Positions 18,151-27,536 are shown, numbered from the stretch's first letter. The stretch is DNA of 64,000 nucleotides from Salinilacustrithrix sp003476595 (GCA_963972525.1 CAXAUZ010000011.1:1-64000), one strand, 5' to 3'. Notes: generated from the sequence alone by a model not told the origin. Translations and numbers: made by a program.

Positions 18151-18993
18151 TCAGAGGTAGAGCACGCGGTTCTGGAGGCTGCCGCGCGCCCGGCCCCACC
18201 GCATCGCGATCCGGCTGCGCCACAGGTGGAGCCGGGCCGGATCCCGCCGACTCGGGATCGTCTGCGCCACGATCCAGGCCCAGTCGCGCGCGGCGAGGCG
18301 GAGGGAGCTGCGCGGCATCCCGTGAGCTCCGAACTTGGCGAAGAGGCGTGGGTGCTGGGTCGCGTAGCCGTGCATCTGGCGGATCTCGCCGTCGTCGCCC
18401 GAGCGGAGCGTGTAGTGGACCACCGCATTCGGGGCGTAGCCCAACTCGAAACCTTCCAGCTGAGCGCGCCAGAAGAACTCCACGTCGTCACAGGCCGGAT
18501 GGAAAGAGACGTCGAACCCGCCGAGGCGTTCGAAGACCTCCCGCCGGAACGCACAGTTGGCGCCGATCGGGAAGGGGAGGAAGTGGAACGCGCTGTGCAA
18601 CCCCTCGGCGACCTGCCGTATGTCAGACGTGCCTGCCGGCACGATGCGCCCTCCCACGCACGGGTACCGCTCCAGAGCCAGCGCCATCGCTCGCACCCAC
18701 CCTGGCGCGACCACGTCGTCGGCATCGGTCACCGCGATGAGCGTTCCCCGGGCGGCCGCGACGCCGACGTTGCGAGCGTGCGCAGAGCCCTGGTGCTCTG
18801 GGGCGGCGATCCGACGCACCGGTACATCACCACCGGCACACGCCTCTACGATGCTTGCCGTCGCATCGGTCGAACGGTTGTCGGCGACGACGATCTCCCA
18901 CTCCCCGTCGTACTCCTGAGCAAGGAGCGACTCGAGCTGGCGGCGAATCGTCGCCGCCGCGTTGAAGGCAGGAATGACCACGGACAGCCGCAC
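18151..18993 (-). CDS. Glycosyltransferase family 2 (GT-A)
   Basis: 280 residues from GTG 18993. It begins RLSVVIPAFNAAATIRRQLE with the GT-A nucleotide-binding fold, has VVADNRSTDAT and the DxD motif in VTDADDVVAPGW, then the acceptor-side FDVSFHPACDDVEFFWRA. It is an inverting transferase using an NDP-sugar. A TAGCGT hexamer six bases upstream of the GTG suggests a leaderless transcript. The start is divergent to, and overlaps by 20 bases, the proposed start of the next gene. Confidence 0.88.
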   Translation of the reverse strand: MRLSVVIPAFNAAATIRRQLESLLAQEYDGEWEIVVADNRSTDATASIVEACAGGDVPVRRIAAPEHQGSAHARNVGVAAARGTLIAVTDADDVVAPGWVRAMALALERYPCVGGRIVPAGTSDIRQVAEGLHSAFHFLPFPIGANCAFRREVFERLGGFDVSFHPACDDVEFFWRAQLEGFELGYAPNAVVHYTLRSGDDGEIRQMHGYATQHPRLFAKFGAHGMPRSSLRLAARDWAWIVAQTIPSRRDPARLHLWRSRIAMRWGRARGSLQNRVLYL

Positions 18994-20119
18994 GCAGAGA
19001 CGCTACCGAGGTGACGGGCGCAGCGAGGACCTCCTGGTCAGCGCGACGCCATTGTGGTCCACGGACTACACCCGGGAGCTGTATGAGGCGATCGATCGTG
19101 ACGGCATCTCGATGGCCCCCGTGCGCCGTGCCGGCTGTCTGGCTCGTCGAGCTCCCGACGTCGTCCACATCCACTGGACCCCGCTGCTCACGCGCACCTG
19201 GCCCATGCCTGTCGGTGGCCTCCTGTGGCTGCTCGTGCTCGTCATCCTGAAGATGCGAGGGACGAAGATCGTCCACACCGCGCACAACATCCGTCCCCAC
19301 GAGGGGTGGGCGAGCGAGACCGAGCGGCGGGTGCAGACGTGGATCGATGGGCTCGTCGACGGGGTCGTGCTCCACACTCCGTCGGCACACGACGAACTCG
19401 TTGCCGGCCGCCCGGGGCTGCGCAATGCAGCGTTCCGCTTCGTGCCGCTCGGTCTTGCCAACCCGGCCGCGGTCGGTTCGATTTCCCGAGCCGAGGCTCG
19501 ACGTCGGATCGGAATCCGGTCATCGGGCCCAGTGCTTCTCGCGTTCGGGTCGATCCGACGGTACAAGGGCTTCCATGCGTTCGGCTCGGTGCTCCGTCGG
19601 CTGCCGACCGAGGATGTGCAGGTCTTGATCGCTGGCCAGCCGTGGGACACGGACCTCGCCTCGCAGCTGAAAGGCCAGGCCGCAGCAGATCCGCGCCTCA
19701 CCGTGTGCCTCGGTCGACTGGAGGACGACGACCTGGCGACGCTGATCAGCGCATCCGACGCGGTGGTCCTGCCGTACGCCGACGTCCATTCTTCCGGGGT
19801 CGCAGTGCTCGCCCTGGCGAGCGGGCGACCGCTCATCGGGGCCGCTCGGGGGATGATCCCGTGGTTGCGGGACCTGCACGGTGCGGAGTGGGTGCACACG
19901 TACGAAGGGACCTTCGACGACCGCGCGTTCCAGGACTCTCTCCGATGGCTGGAGGGGAGAAGCGACGGCTCATCCCCCGTCCGGCAACCGTCGTGGACGG
20001 AGATCGCCGATGCGACGGTCGACTTCTACCGTGAGATCGTCGGACGCAACGGGGAGACCTCTCAGGCTACGCGGGGGCGGAGGCGTATCTCGCTACGTAG
20101 GCACAGAACGGACCGATGA
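18974..20119 (+). CDS. Glycosyltransferase, GT4-like
   Basis: About 381 residues. The start is uncertain: ATG 18974 overlaps the divergent GT2 gene, while homology-like sequence begins only at LLVSATPLWSTDYTREL (about 19034), so a later non-ATG start (TTG 19052) is possible. It contains PDVVHIHWTPLL, IVHTAHNIRPHE, VLLAFGSIRRYKGF and a donor site PYADVHSSGVAVLALASGRPLI, in which the usual Glu is replaced. The 3' end overlaps the convergent ACP gene by 53 bases. Confidence 0.75.
   Translation: MTTDSRTQRRYRGDGRSEDLLVSATPLWSTDYTRELYEAIDRDGISMAPVRRAGCLARRAPDVVHIHWTPLLTRTWPMPVGGLLWLLVLVILKMRGTKIVHTAHNIRPHEGWASETERRVQTWIDGLVDGVVLHTPSAHDELVAGRPGLRNAAFRFVPLGLANPAAVGSISRAEARRRIGIRSSGPVLLAFGSIRRYKGFHAFGSVLRRLPTEDVQVLIAGQPWDTDLASQLKGQAAADPRLTVCLGRLEDDDLATLISASDAVVLPYADVHSSGVAVLALASGRPLIGAARGMIPWLRDLHGAEWVHTYEGTFDDRAFQDSLRWLEGRSDGSSPVRQPSWTEIADATVDFYREIVGRNGETSQATRGRRRISLRRHRTDR
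19000..19005 (-). promoter_or_regulatory. -10 element TAGCGT of a leaderless promoter
   Basis: Read on the reverse strand, TAGCGT is followed by six bases and then the GTG start of the GT2 gene. This is the same geometry as at 6492, 45973 and 52498. Confidence 0.45.
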
Positions 20120-20342
20120 CCAGGATGTCCTCCGGGTCGTAGTCATCCCAGTCCGTCTGGAGCTCGAAGTGGTCCTCGATCAGGGCCAGCAGCTGCACGA
20201 TTCCCATGGAATCGAGGAGGCCATCTTCCAGGAGATCCGTCCGATCGTCGATCGACCCACGATCGACCCCGCCGTCGACGAGGGTGTCGTCGAGCCGGTC
20301 GAGCAGGAACGAGCGGACGTCGTCGGGGCTCACATCACTCAT
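20067..20342 (-). CDS. Acyl/peptidyl carrier protein
   Basis: 91 residues from ATG 20342, acidic, with the phosphopantetheine site DLLEDGLLDSMGIVQLLAL (Ser within DSMG) near residue 40. It overlaps the adenylation-enzyme gene by eight bases, so the two are made together. The carrier would receive the acyl or aminoacyl group activated by that enzyme. Stand-alone pairs like this resemble DltA/DltC of teichoic-acid D-alanylation or loading pairs that supply an amino acid for glycan decoration. Confidence 0.82.
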   Translation of the reverse strand: MSDVSPDDVRSFLLDRLDDTLVDGGVDRGSIDDRTDLLEDGLLDSMGIVQLLALIEDHFELQTDWDDYDPEDILVIGPFCAYVARYASAPA

Positions 20343-21981
20343 CGGTCGCCTCCAGTGACGCGCGGAGCGTCGATCGGTCGTACTTGCCATTGACGTTCTT
20401 CGGCAGGGCGGGCAGCACGCGGATGGACCGAGGCACCATGTAGCTCGGAAGCCTCGCCGTGAGGGCGGCCTTCAGTTCGTTCCCGATCGCGCCAGATGCG
20501 CGATCGCTGTCAGCCGAGAGCGACACGAACCCCACGAGTCCGGTTGCGGTGCTCAGGCCCGTCTCAGGCCAGGCCACGACAACGGCCTCGTCCACGGCTC
20601 GGATCTCCCGCAATGCAGCCTCGACCTCTCCGAGCTCGACCCGGTGTCCGTTGATCTTCACCTGCGAGTCGATGCGGCCCAGGAAGTGGATGAGACCGTC
20701 CGACCCGGCGACGGCACGGTCGCCCGTCCGGTAGTGGATCGTTGACTGCCCGGGCGGGACGACGAACGCCGCTGCGGTCCGGTCGTCATCGTCGAGGTAA
20801 CCACCTGCAATCTGCGCTCCGGACACGAGGAGCTCACCGGGCTCACCCACGCTCGTCGGGTGGAGCGCCTCGTCGACGACGAGCGCATCGACGCCCGGCA
20901 GGGGGCGGCCGATGGATACGACGCCGATCCTGGCGTCCTCGGTGGCCGACGTGGCGGGATCCCACCGGTACGCCGTGCAGGCGATGGTCGCCTCCGTCGG
21001 CCCGTACAGGTTCAGGACCTCTGCGTTCGGCGCAGCGGCAGCGAAATCTCGGGCCACATTCACGGGCAGTGCCTCACCGGCGAAGAGCACCAGGCGCAGG
21101 ACCGGGTACGCGCCGGGCTTCAGACCTCCCAGTCGCCGCATGAGCACGGCCAGCGACGGCACGCCGAACCAGGCTGTGAGCTGCTCCTGTGCGATGAAGC
21201 CACTCGGCTTCAGGAGCTGCTTGTCGGACGGCACGCACACACAGGCCCCGCGCTCCCATGTGACGAAGAGGTCGTGCACCGACGGATCGAAGGTGAGGTC
21301 GAACGTTTGGGAGCAGCGGTCGTGCTCCTGCAGTTGCAGCCGCTCGGTGACCGCCCGGACGTACGCAAGGACGTTGTCGTCGGTGATCGGGACGCCTTTG
21401 GGCCTGCCCGTGCTGCCCGACGTGAACAGAAGGTAGGCCTCGGCGCCCTCCGCGCGCATCGGCTCACGCTGCTCGGCCGGAGGGAACGTCAGCTCCGATG
21501 TGCCGAGGATGCGGTGGTCCGGGAACCTCGACGACAGGTCGCGAACGTCCGCGCGGTGAGGCAGGATCACCAGGTACCCCTCGGGGCGTGCGCGGAGCAG
21601 GTGGTCGAGGGCGTGCTCACCCTGCTCGTCGACGATGAGCGAACTGGCCCCCGAGCGCTCGAGCGCGTCCGCGATCCGCTGGACCGGGAACCGCGGGTTC
21701 AGGGGCACGTACGATCGGCCGGAGTAGAGCGTCGCCAGCACGCCGACATAGGCGGCGGGGCTGCGGTGCGCCAGGACCGCGGTCCGACGCGCAAGCGGGT
21801 CGGTGTCGTTCCTGTCGAGCGCAACTGCGAGTGCTGAGGAGCGGCCGTGCAGGTCTCCGTACGTGAGCTCCTGGCCGGCGACGCGCAGGGCGGGGCGATC
21901 GGGCCGGGCGGTGACGGAGCGGTGGAAGCCTCCGAGGATGCCGACCCCTCCGGCCGGCGACACGTCGACCGCAGCGGTCAT
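20335..21981 (-). CDS. Stand-alone amino-acid adenylation enzyme (NRPS A-domain type)
   Basis: 548 residues from ATG 21981, overlapping the upstream acetyltransferase gene (ATGA). Core motifs are present in order: LLFTSGSTGRPKGVPIT (A3), FDLTFDPSVHDLF (A4; the Asp that binds the amino group of amino-acid substrates), NLYGPTEATIACT (A5), GELLVSGAQIAGGY (A6), YRTGDRA (A7), GRIDSQVKINGHRVELGEVE (A8) and LPKNVNGKYDR (A10 Lys). No condensation or carrier domain is fused; the carrier is the adjacent ACP. Amino-acid specificity cannot be assigned by eye. Confidence 0.85.
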   Translation of the reverse strand: MTAAVDVSPAGGVGILGGFHRSVTARPDRPALRVAGQELTYGDLHGRSSALAVALDRNDTDPLARRTAVLAHRSPAAYVGVLATLYSGRSYVPLNPRFPVQRIADALERSGASSLIVDEQGEHALDHLLRARPEGYLVILPHRADVRDLSSRFPDHRILGTSELTFPPAEQREPMRAEGAEAYLLFTSGSTGRPKGVPITDDNVLAYVRAVTERLQLQEHDRCSQTFDLTFDPSVHDLFVTWERGACVCVPSDKQLLKPSGFIAQEQLTAWFGVPSLAVLMRRLGGLKPGAYPVLRLVLFAGEALPVNVARDFAAAAPNAEVLNLYGPTEATIACTAYRWDPATSATEDARIGVVSIGRPLPGVDALVVDEALHPTSVGEPGELLVSGAQIAGGYLDDDDRTAAAFVVPPGQSTIHYRTGDRAVAGSDGLIHFLGRIDSQVKINGHRVELGEVEAALREIRAVDEAVVVAWPETGLSTATGLVGFVSLSADSDRASGAIGNELKAALTARLPSYMVPRSIRVLPALPKNVNGKYDRSTLRASLEATDE

Positions 21982-22562
21982 CGGGCCGGCTTCATCTGGC
22001 GAGCGGACGGTGCGAACACCGTCGCACCGGGGGGCACATCCGTCACCACCAGGGCATTCGGCCCGATGATTGCGCTGGCGCCGATACTGACGCCGCCGAC
22101 GATCACGGCGCCGGCCCCGATCCTGACGCCGTCGCCGATGACCGGTGCGGCGAGACTCGTCCTCGAGTCGCCGAGGCCGATCGTGACGTTGTGACGGATC
22201 ATGACGTCGTCGCCGATGACGGCATGGCCGTCGACCTGCACGCCGACATGGTGGGCGATGAACACCCGCCGACCGATCGACGTGCGGTCGGGCAGGTCGA
22301 TCCCGTAGACGTTGCGCACCAGGGTGCTCAGGACGCCGTACACGCCCGACAGCAGCTTGCGCCACGGCAGCGGCACGTGCCGGCGCCATGCGCCGAGCCG
22401 TTGCACCAGCAGTGCGTGGAAGCCGGCCGAGCCGATGGACCGGCGATGGGTACGCCAATCTTCCTGCACCAGTGCGGCCAGCTCTCGCAAGTCGAGACCG
22501 GATGCGGCACCACCCGGGGAGGCCGTCGTCCCGACAGGACCAGATTCGCAGGGGGTCTCCAT
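21978..22562 (-). CDS. Serine-acetyltransferase-like hexapeptide-repeat O-acyltransferase
   Basis: 194 residues from ATG 22562. A helical N-terminus is followed by left-handed beta-helix repeats: RTSIGRRVFIAHHVGVQVDG, AVIGDDVMIRHNVTIG, PVIGDGVRIGAGAVIVGGVSIG. The catalytic His is in IAHHVG, as in CysE. Because it is first in an operon with an adenylation enzyme and an ACP, it may either feed serine metabolism or transfer an acyl group onto the glycan; the second fits the neighbourhood better. Confidence 0.8.
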   Translation of the reverse strand: METPCESGPVGTTASPGGAASGLDLRELAALVQEDWRTHRRSIGSAGFHALLVQRLGAWRRHVPLPWRKLLSGVYGVLSTLVRNVYGIDLPDRTSIGRRVFIAHHVGVQVDGHAVIGDDVMIRHNVTIGLGDSRTSLAAPVIGDGVRIGAGAVIVGGVSIGASAIIGPNALVVTDVPPGATVFAPSARQMKPAR

Positions 22563-22626
22563 GCTCGCATGATGCCAGGCCTTCACGTGGGCTGGTTGAC
22601 GCAGCGGCATCCCGCTGTCGGCTCGG

Positions 22627-24375
22627 TCAGCCCTCGGAGTGCAGACCCTGCAGCGAACCGAGGGCCGCGAAGCGGCTCCCCGCAGTCCGGAGCAGCTCTC
22701 CCGCAGGCGCGTCCTCGATGATCTGGCCATTCTCGAGCACCCAGATCCGGTCTGCGGAGAGCACCGTGGACAGGCGGTGGGCGACGGCGATGACCGTCAC
22801 GGATCCGTGCATCTGGTCGAGCGCGCTCTGGATGGCCGACTCGGACTCGGAGTCGAGGGCGCTCGTCGCCTCGTCGAGCACCAAGATCTCGGGGTCCCCA
22901 GCGAGGGCCCGGGCCATGGCCAGGCGCTGGCGCTCGCCGCCCGAGAGGGTCAGTCCCTCCTGCTCGACCTCCGTGTGGACGCCTTGCGGCAGACGACGGA
23001 GCAGCTCGCCGAGGCCGGCGCTCTCGCACGCCTTGGTCACCCGCTCGTCGGAGATGTCGCGGAACCACCGGACGTTGAAGGCGATCGACCCCTTCAGCAC
23101 GAACGGGGACTGCGCCACGTATGCGAGCCGTCGCGTCGGGGACGTGCTCAGACCGACGCTCGCTCGACCGTGCTGTGGTTCGAGCAGGCCAACGATGAGC
23201 GAGATCAACGTCGACTTCCCGCTGCCGGAGGGTCCGACGACGCCGATGAACTCGCCCGGGCGGACGCAGTTCGTGATGCCGTTGACGGCGACGCTGTCCG
23301 CTCCCTCGTAGCGGAACCGGACGGCCTCGAGGACGATCTCGCCCGGGCTGAGGTCGTCCGCAGTCGTCGCCGAGAGCGGCCGGGAGACGTTCTCGGCGAA
23401 GAGACGCTGGTGCCGGTGCACGTCCTTGACCGCCGGCACGAGCTCGCTCAGCGCCGCCAGGTCGGAGAATCGCTTCAGGTACTGGGAGACGCGGAAGAGG
23501 AGGGCGACGATGGCTCCCACCTCGGCCACCCCGTCGCCGGAGCGGAACGCGAGAGCCACGACGGCGAGCAGCGCGAGCACGAACACGAGGTCGGGCAAGA
23601 CGGCGGCCAGTGACTTGACCCGCTCGGAGCGGTACATCTGCTTCTCGCGCTCGTCCGCCAGCTCCTCGACGTGGCGCACGGCGTGCTCTGAGACGTCGAA
23701 GGCGCGGAGCATCTGCAGGCCGCGGGCGTACTGGAGCAGCGCACCCGCCTGCGACTTCGACGCGGAGAGCACCAGCTCGGCGTACTGGTTGATCCGGGTG
23801 GCGATGATGGTCACTGCGAGGGCGCTGACCCCGATGAGGCCGACGGCGATCAGCGTGTTCTCCGGTGAGACGAGGACAGCGACGATGGTCAAGCCGACGC
23901 TGTAGAGCGCGCCTTCCAGGAGGCTGACGCACTTGCGCAGGAACTGGGCCGTCTGCTGGGTCTGCGTGGTCAGCAGCAGGTTGGCCTCGCCCTGGCTGAT
24001 GTGCAGCGCCGTTTCCCATCGCAGCGCCAGATAGGCGCGGAAGAGACCGACCTGGAGTCGCAGGGTCTGTCGGCGCACCATCGTGCTGGCGAGCACCTTC
24101 GAGCCGTACTGCGTGAGGGCTCGCAGCACGAACAGCCCACCGACGACGATCACCAGGCTGCCGTCTGAGGTGGAGTCCAGGCCGACGAGGTCGATGATGC
24201 GTCCGTAGAGCCCGCCGATGCCGCCGTCCCCACCCTCGATGAGCGGCACGATGGCGGCGAGGGCCATGCCCTCCACGGCGACGCCCAGCACCACGGCGGC
24301 CACGTACCCCGCGAGGAGCAGCCGGACCGGGTGGTACAGCTCCCACAGGATCCGCAGCCGTACTCCCAGGTTCAC
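22627..24375 (-). CDS. ABC exporter (fused permease and ATPase)
   Basis: 582 residues from GTG 24375 behind a GAGGG site; the open frame extends upstream but without a better start. N-terminal membrane segments lie at about residues 20-40 and 60-85, with more around 130-300. The ATPase follows: Walker A GPSGSGKST, signature LSGGERQRLAMARAL, Walker B ILVLDEATS, H-loop AHRLST. Half-transporters of this build export lipids, glycan intermediates or peptides. It is divergent from a second exporter, so the two may form a heterodimer serving the lasso-like peptide. Confidence 0.88.
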   Translation of the reverse strand: MNLGVRLRILWELYHPVRLLLAGYVAAVVLGVAVEGMALAAIVPLIEGGDGGIGGLYGRIIDLVGLDSTSDGSLVIVVGGLFVLRALTQYGSKVLASTMVRRQTLRLQVGLFRAYLALRWETALHISQGEANLLLTTQTQQTAQFLRKCVSLLEGALYSVGLTIVAVLVSPENTLIAVGLIGVSALAVTIIATRINQYAELVLSASKSQAGALLQYARGLQMLRAFDVSEHAVRHVEELADEREKQMYRSERVKSLAAVLPDLVFVLALLAVVALAFRSGDGVAEVGAIVALLFRVSQYLKRFSDLAALSELVPAVKDVHRHQRLFAENVSRPLSATTADDLSPGEIVLEAVRFRYEGADSVAVNGITNCVRPGEFIGVVGPSGSGKSTLISLIVGLLEPQHGRASVGLSTSPTRRLAYVAQSPFVLKGSIAFNVRWFRDISDERVTKACESAGLGELLRRLPQGVHTEVEQEGLTLSGGERQRLAMARALAGDPEILVLDEATSALDSESESAIQSALDQMHGSVTVIAVAHRLSTVLSADRIWVLENGQIIEDAPAGELLRTAGSRFAALGSLQGLHSEG

Positions 24376-24528
24376 GTGATCCCTCGCGATATCCGGCGCC
24401 CGTGTGGCCCGCGTGGATGCTAGTGGAGCGCAACGTGCGGGGGGGCGCCGGCAGGGCGGCAGGACCGGCTCCCTGGCCTTCGACAGCCACTGCGCCGTTC
24501 GACCAGCCTTCGACAGCACCGCATCACG

Positions 24529-24534
24529 TACCGT
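24529..24534 (+). promoter_or_regulatory. -10 element TACCGT of a leaderless promoter
   Basis: TANNNT hexamer followed by seven bases and the ATG at 24542 of the second ABC exporter. It lies in the 166-base divergent intergenic region. Confidence 0.45.
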
Positions 24535-24541
24535 GCCACTC

Positions 24542-26335
24542 ATGGCAACCGCTGGCGGGCGATCCCTCGCGACGGTGCGGCTGGCGCTGTCGATCGTCTA
24601 CCGCTCCGGTCGAGCGCTCCTGATCTTCACCGTGGTGTCCGGTTTCGTCACCGCCGCCGCCACCGCCGGGGAGCTGCTCATCGGGCGTGAGCTGCTCAAC
24701 CTCCTCGCCGGCGGGGACGAGGTCGATGCGGGCGATCTGGCGCCGTACCTCATCGTCCTCGGCGTCCTGCTCATGGTCGCCGCCATCAGTCAGGCCGTCG
24801 CGAAGGAGCTGCGCCTGCCGCTCGGCGAGCAGGTGCACCGCCGGACGATGGACGAGATCCTCGACGTCGCCACTGAGGTCGAGCTCGAAGCGTACGAGGG
24901 TTCCGACTTCCACGACCGGCTGCAACGGGCTCGCATGGCGGCGGGAGGGCAGTCGTCGGCCGTCGTGTTCGGCCTCGTCACCATCGTGACGACGCTCGCC
25001 GTCGCGGTCGGCGTCGTGGGCGTGCTGCTGGCGGTGGCGCCCGTCCTGGTCCCGGTCGCCGTCGTCGGCTACCTGCCGATCGCGTTCGTCAACACTCGGA
25101 ACAACCGGGCGCACTACCGCCTCGAGGTCGAGCTGACGGAGCTCGTGCGGGATCGTACGTACCTCGAGTTCACCATGACGGACCGGACCGACGCGAAGGA
25201 GGTCCGTTCGTACGGCATCGCACCGACCCTCCGACAGTGGCATGGGGCGCTGTGGGAAACGCGCCTGCGCCTGCTCCGCGCCTTGGTGCGCAAGCGGATG
25301 GCGTTGACCACGCTGGGTTCGTTCGTCTCCACGATCGTCCTCGTCGCCACGCTGACGATCGCCCTCGTGCTTGCTGCTCGTGGGTCCATCACGCTCGGTG
25401 ACGCCGCCATCGCCATCGTCGGCCTCCAGCAGCTGAGCAGCCGGCTCAAGGCCGCCGGCACTGCGTTCAGCGGCGTGCACCAGGGGATCACCTTCCTGCG
25501 CGACTTCGAGCAGTTCCGGGCCACGCTGCCGGCCATCCGCGAGCGTCGCCCGAAGGGGGTCCCCCCGTCGCCCCCCGGAACACTCGTCGTCGATCACGTC
25601 GGCTACCGCTATCCGGGCGCGACCGACGACGCTGTCCGGTCGGTGAGCTTCGAGCTGCGCCGGGGCCAGATCATGGCAATCGTCGGCGCCAACGGCTCCG
25701 GGAAGTCGACGTTGTCGAAGCTCGTGTGCGGCCTGCTGCCACCGAGTCGTGGCACGGTGCGCTGGGACGGCATCGACCTGGCAACGTGCGACCCGACGCT
25801 GGTCCGTGCGCAGATCGCTCCGGTGTTCCAGGACTTCTCCCGGTACATGCTCACGATCCGCCAGGCAGTGGGGCTCGGCGACGTGAACCGCCTCTCCGAC
25901 GAGGGCGCCATCCGTCGGGCCGTCGACGATGTCGGGCTCGGTGGCGTCGTCACCAGCTTGCCCGATGGGCTCGACACGAGGCTGGGGAAGGCGTTCAGCG
26001 GGGGGACCGACCTCTCGATCGGACAGTGGCAGCGCCTGGCGATCGCCCGGGCGCTGTTCCGAGACGCTCCCGTCGTCGTGCTCGACGAGCCGTCGGCGTC
26101 CCTCGACCCCCGTGCCGAGGCCGACCTGTTCGACCTCCTCCAGCAGCTCTGTCACGACCGGATCGTCCTCTTCGTGTCCCACCGCTTCGCCACCGTCCGT
26201 TCGGCCGATCAGGTGCTGGTGCTCGACCAGGGCGAAGTCGTCGAGATCGGCCCCCACGACGCGCTGATGGCTGCCGGCGGCCTCTACCACGACCTGTTCA
26301 CCCTCCAGGCCGATCGATACGGCCTGCTCCACTAG
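24542..26335 (+). CDS. ABC exporter (fused permease and ATPase), divergent partner
   Basis: 597 residues from ATG 24542. The transmembrane half is followed by an ATPase with Walker A GANGSGKST, a variant signature TDLSIGQWQRLAIARAL (LSxGQ), Walker B VVVLDEPSASLD and H-loop VSHRFAT. The variant signature resembles ABC proteins found in lasso-peptide and other RiPP clusters. It heads a unit with the nucleotidyltransferase gene (8 bases between) that runs towards the lasso precursor. The export substrate is inferred from context only. Confidence 0.87.
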   Translation: MATAGGRSLATVRLALSIVYRSGRALLIFTVVSGFVTAAATAGELLIGRELLNLLAGGDEVDAGDLAPYLIVLGVLLMVAAISQAVAKELRLPLGEQVHRRTMDEILDVATEVELEAYEGSDFHDRLQRARMAAGGQSSAVVFGLVTIVTTLAVAVGVVGVLLAVAPVLVPVAVVGYLPIAFVNTRNNRAHYRLEVELTELVRDRTYLEFTMTDRTDAKEVRSYGIAPTLRQWHGALWETRLRLLRALVRKRMALTTLGSFVSTIVLVATLTIALVLAARGSITLGDAAIAIVGLQQLSSRLKAAGTAFSGVHQGITFLRDFEQFRATLPAIRERRPKGVPPSPPGTLVVDHVGYRYPGATDDAVRSVSFELRRGQIMAIVGANGSGKSTLSKLVCGLLPPSRGTVRWDGIDLATCDPTLVRAQIAPVFQDFSRYMLTIRQAVGLGDVNRLSDEGAIRRAVDDVGLGGVVTSLPDGLDTRLGKAFSGGTDLSIGQWQRLAIARALFRDAPVVVLDEPSASLDPRAEADLFDLLQQLCHDRIVLFVSHRFATVRSADQVLVLDQGEVVEIGPHDALMAAGGLYHDLFTLQADRYGLLH

Positions 26336-26343
26336 GGAGTGCC

Positions 26344-27486
26344 ATGACCGCGCGCCACGCACCGACGGAGGAGGCCCTCGCGGCCCTCCGCTTCCTGGAG
26401 CCGGAGTTGGCACACCAGCCGTGCGGGGTCGACATCGTGCGCGCGCTGCTTGACCCACGGTATGCCGGCGAAGCGCTGCACATCGTCGAGGACGACGAGC
26501 CCGCGCTCGTCGCTCGTCTCGCGTACCATCGCCTGCTACCGCAGCTCCAGCGCGCGTTGGCGTCGGAGCAGATCGTCATGACGCCGCGAGCCGTCAGAGC
26601 AGTGTCCGGCTCGTCGTCGCAGCTTGCCATCACCGCGCTGCGACTCGAGCGCATGCTCGTCGAGGTCGGCCAGCTCCTGGAGGAGGGAGGCGTAGAGTTC
26701 GTCGTGCTGAAGGGACTCGCCACGCGCCACCTCGATCACCTCGAGACGTGGCATCGCCAGTCCTCCGATGTCGACCTGCTGGTCCGCCGCGAACAGCTCC
26801 CCATAGCGGGAACGATCCTGCGCGACGCCGGCTACACGGCCCCGGACGAGGCCCATGTCCTCATGGACAAGGGCGAGTCCTGGCGCAGTCCCCTCGGCGA
26901 CGGCGTGGACCTGCACACCCGGTTGCACACCGCGGCGCGGCCCCTACCGACGCGGTGGTGGCAAACCACCGAGCGGTTCGAGACCGCCGGTCACCGGTTC
27001 CTCGCTCTGAACCGGGCCGGCCGCCTGGCCCACGCCGCGAGCCACTACGCCGTTGCCTACCCCAACCACCGGATCCTGTCGTCGGTGCTCGACCAGCAGG
27101 CGATCAGCATCGTTGCGAGCGCCGAGGAGCGTGCGGCTGCGTCGGAGATGCTCCAAGAGATCGGCGTCGGTGACATCGTGCACCGGATCAGCAAGCGGGT
27201 GGCGACGCTCCTCGACGATCCCGAGCTGGTGCTCGGTGCGCCATCGAGCCGGCCCCTCGATCTCGTCTTGCGTCGTGCCTACGATCGCCCGGATCTCGAC
27301 AAGGTCGCCATGAAGCTCGCCAAGACCTTCGGCATGCCGAGCGTCGACCGGCGCCGCGTGCTCCGAAACTGGCTGCGGCCCTCGGAGGAGTACCTGGCAA
27401 GCGGCGGCTATCGATCCCGCCGCGACCGTGTTGCGTCGATCGCCCGGCGACGGCTTCATGCCCGTCGCGACTCCGCACGCCGCTGA
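26344..27486 (+). CDS. Nucleotidyltransferase-fold family protein (PF14907-like)
   Basis: 380 residues from ATG 26344 with GGGAG upstream. It has the nucleotidyltransferase core: VEFVVLKGLATRHLDH, then RQSSDVDLLVRREQL (the DxD metal site) and a third acidic residue in DGVDLHTRLH. Such proteins are frequent in lasso-peptide and PqqD/HprK clusters. A relative in the pseudomycoidin cluster (PsmN) has been linked to adding sugars to the phosphorylated C-terminus of the precursor. A comparable tailoring role here is inference. Confidence 0.8.
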   Translation: MTARHAPTEEALAALRFLEPELAHQPCGVDIVRALLDPRYAGEALHIVEDDEPALVARLAYHRLLPQLQRALASEQIVMTPRAVRAVSGSSSQLAITALRLERMLVEVGQLLEEGGVEFVVLKGLATRHLDHLETWHRQSSDVDLLVRREQLPIAGTILRDAGYTAPDEAHVLMDKGESWRSPLGDGVDLHTRLHTAARPLPTRWWQTTERFETAGHRFLALNRAGRLAHAASHYAVAYPNHRILSSVLDQQAISIVASAEERAAASEMLQEIGVGDIVHRISKRVATLLDDPELVLGAPSSRPLDLVLRRAYDRPDLDKVAMKLAKTFGMPSVDRRRVLRNWLRPSEEYLASGGYRSRRDRVASIARRRLHARRDSARR

Positions 27487-27502
27487 ACTGTCGCGGAGAA
27501 CG

Positions 27503-27536
27503 CGTCAGGCCCCGGGCAAGTGCCCGGGGCCTGACG
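27503..27536. terminator. Bidirectional hairpin terminator
   Basis: Perfect 16-bp inverted repeat CGTCAGGCCCCGGGCA with only two bases between arms, exactly between the convergent ends of the nucleotidyltransferase gene (27486) and the lasso precursor (27555). It would stop transcription from both sides and also protect the 3' end of the short precursor mRNA. Confidence 0.8.

Noticed and set aside
20335..22458. A longer adenylation protein extended upstream to 22458
   Set aside because: The extension is antisense-frame Arg-rich sequence overlapping the acetyltransferase; the ATG at 21981 overlaps that gene's stop and fits the A-domain N-terminus.
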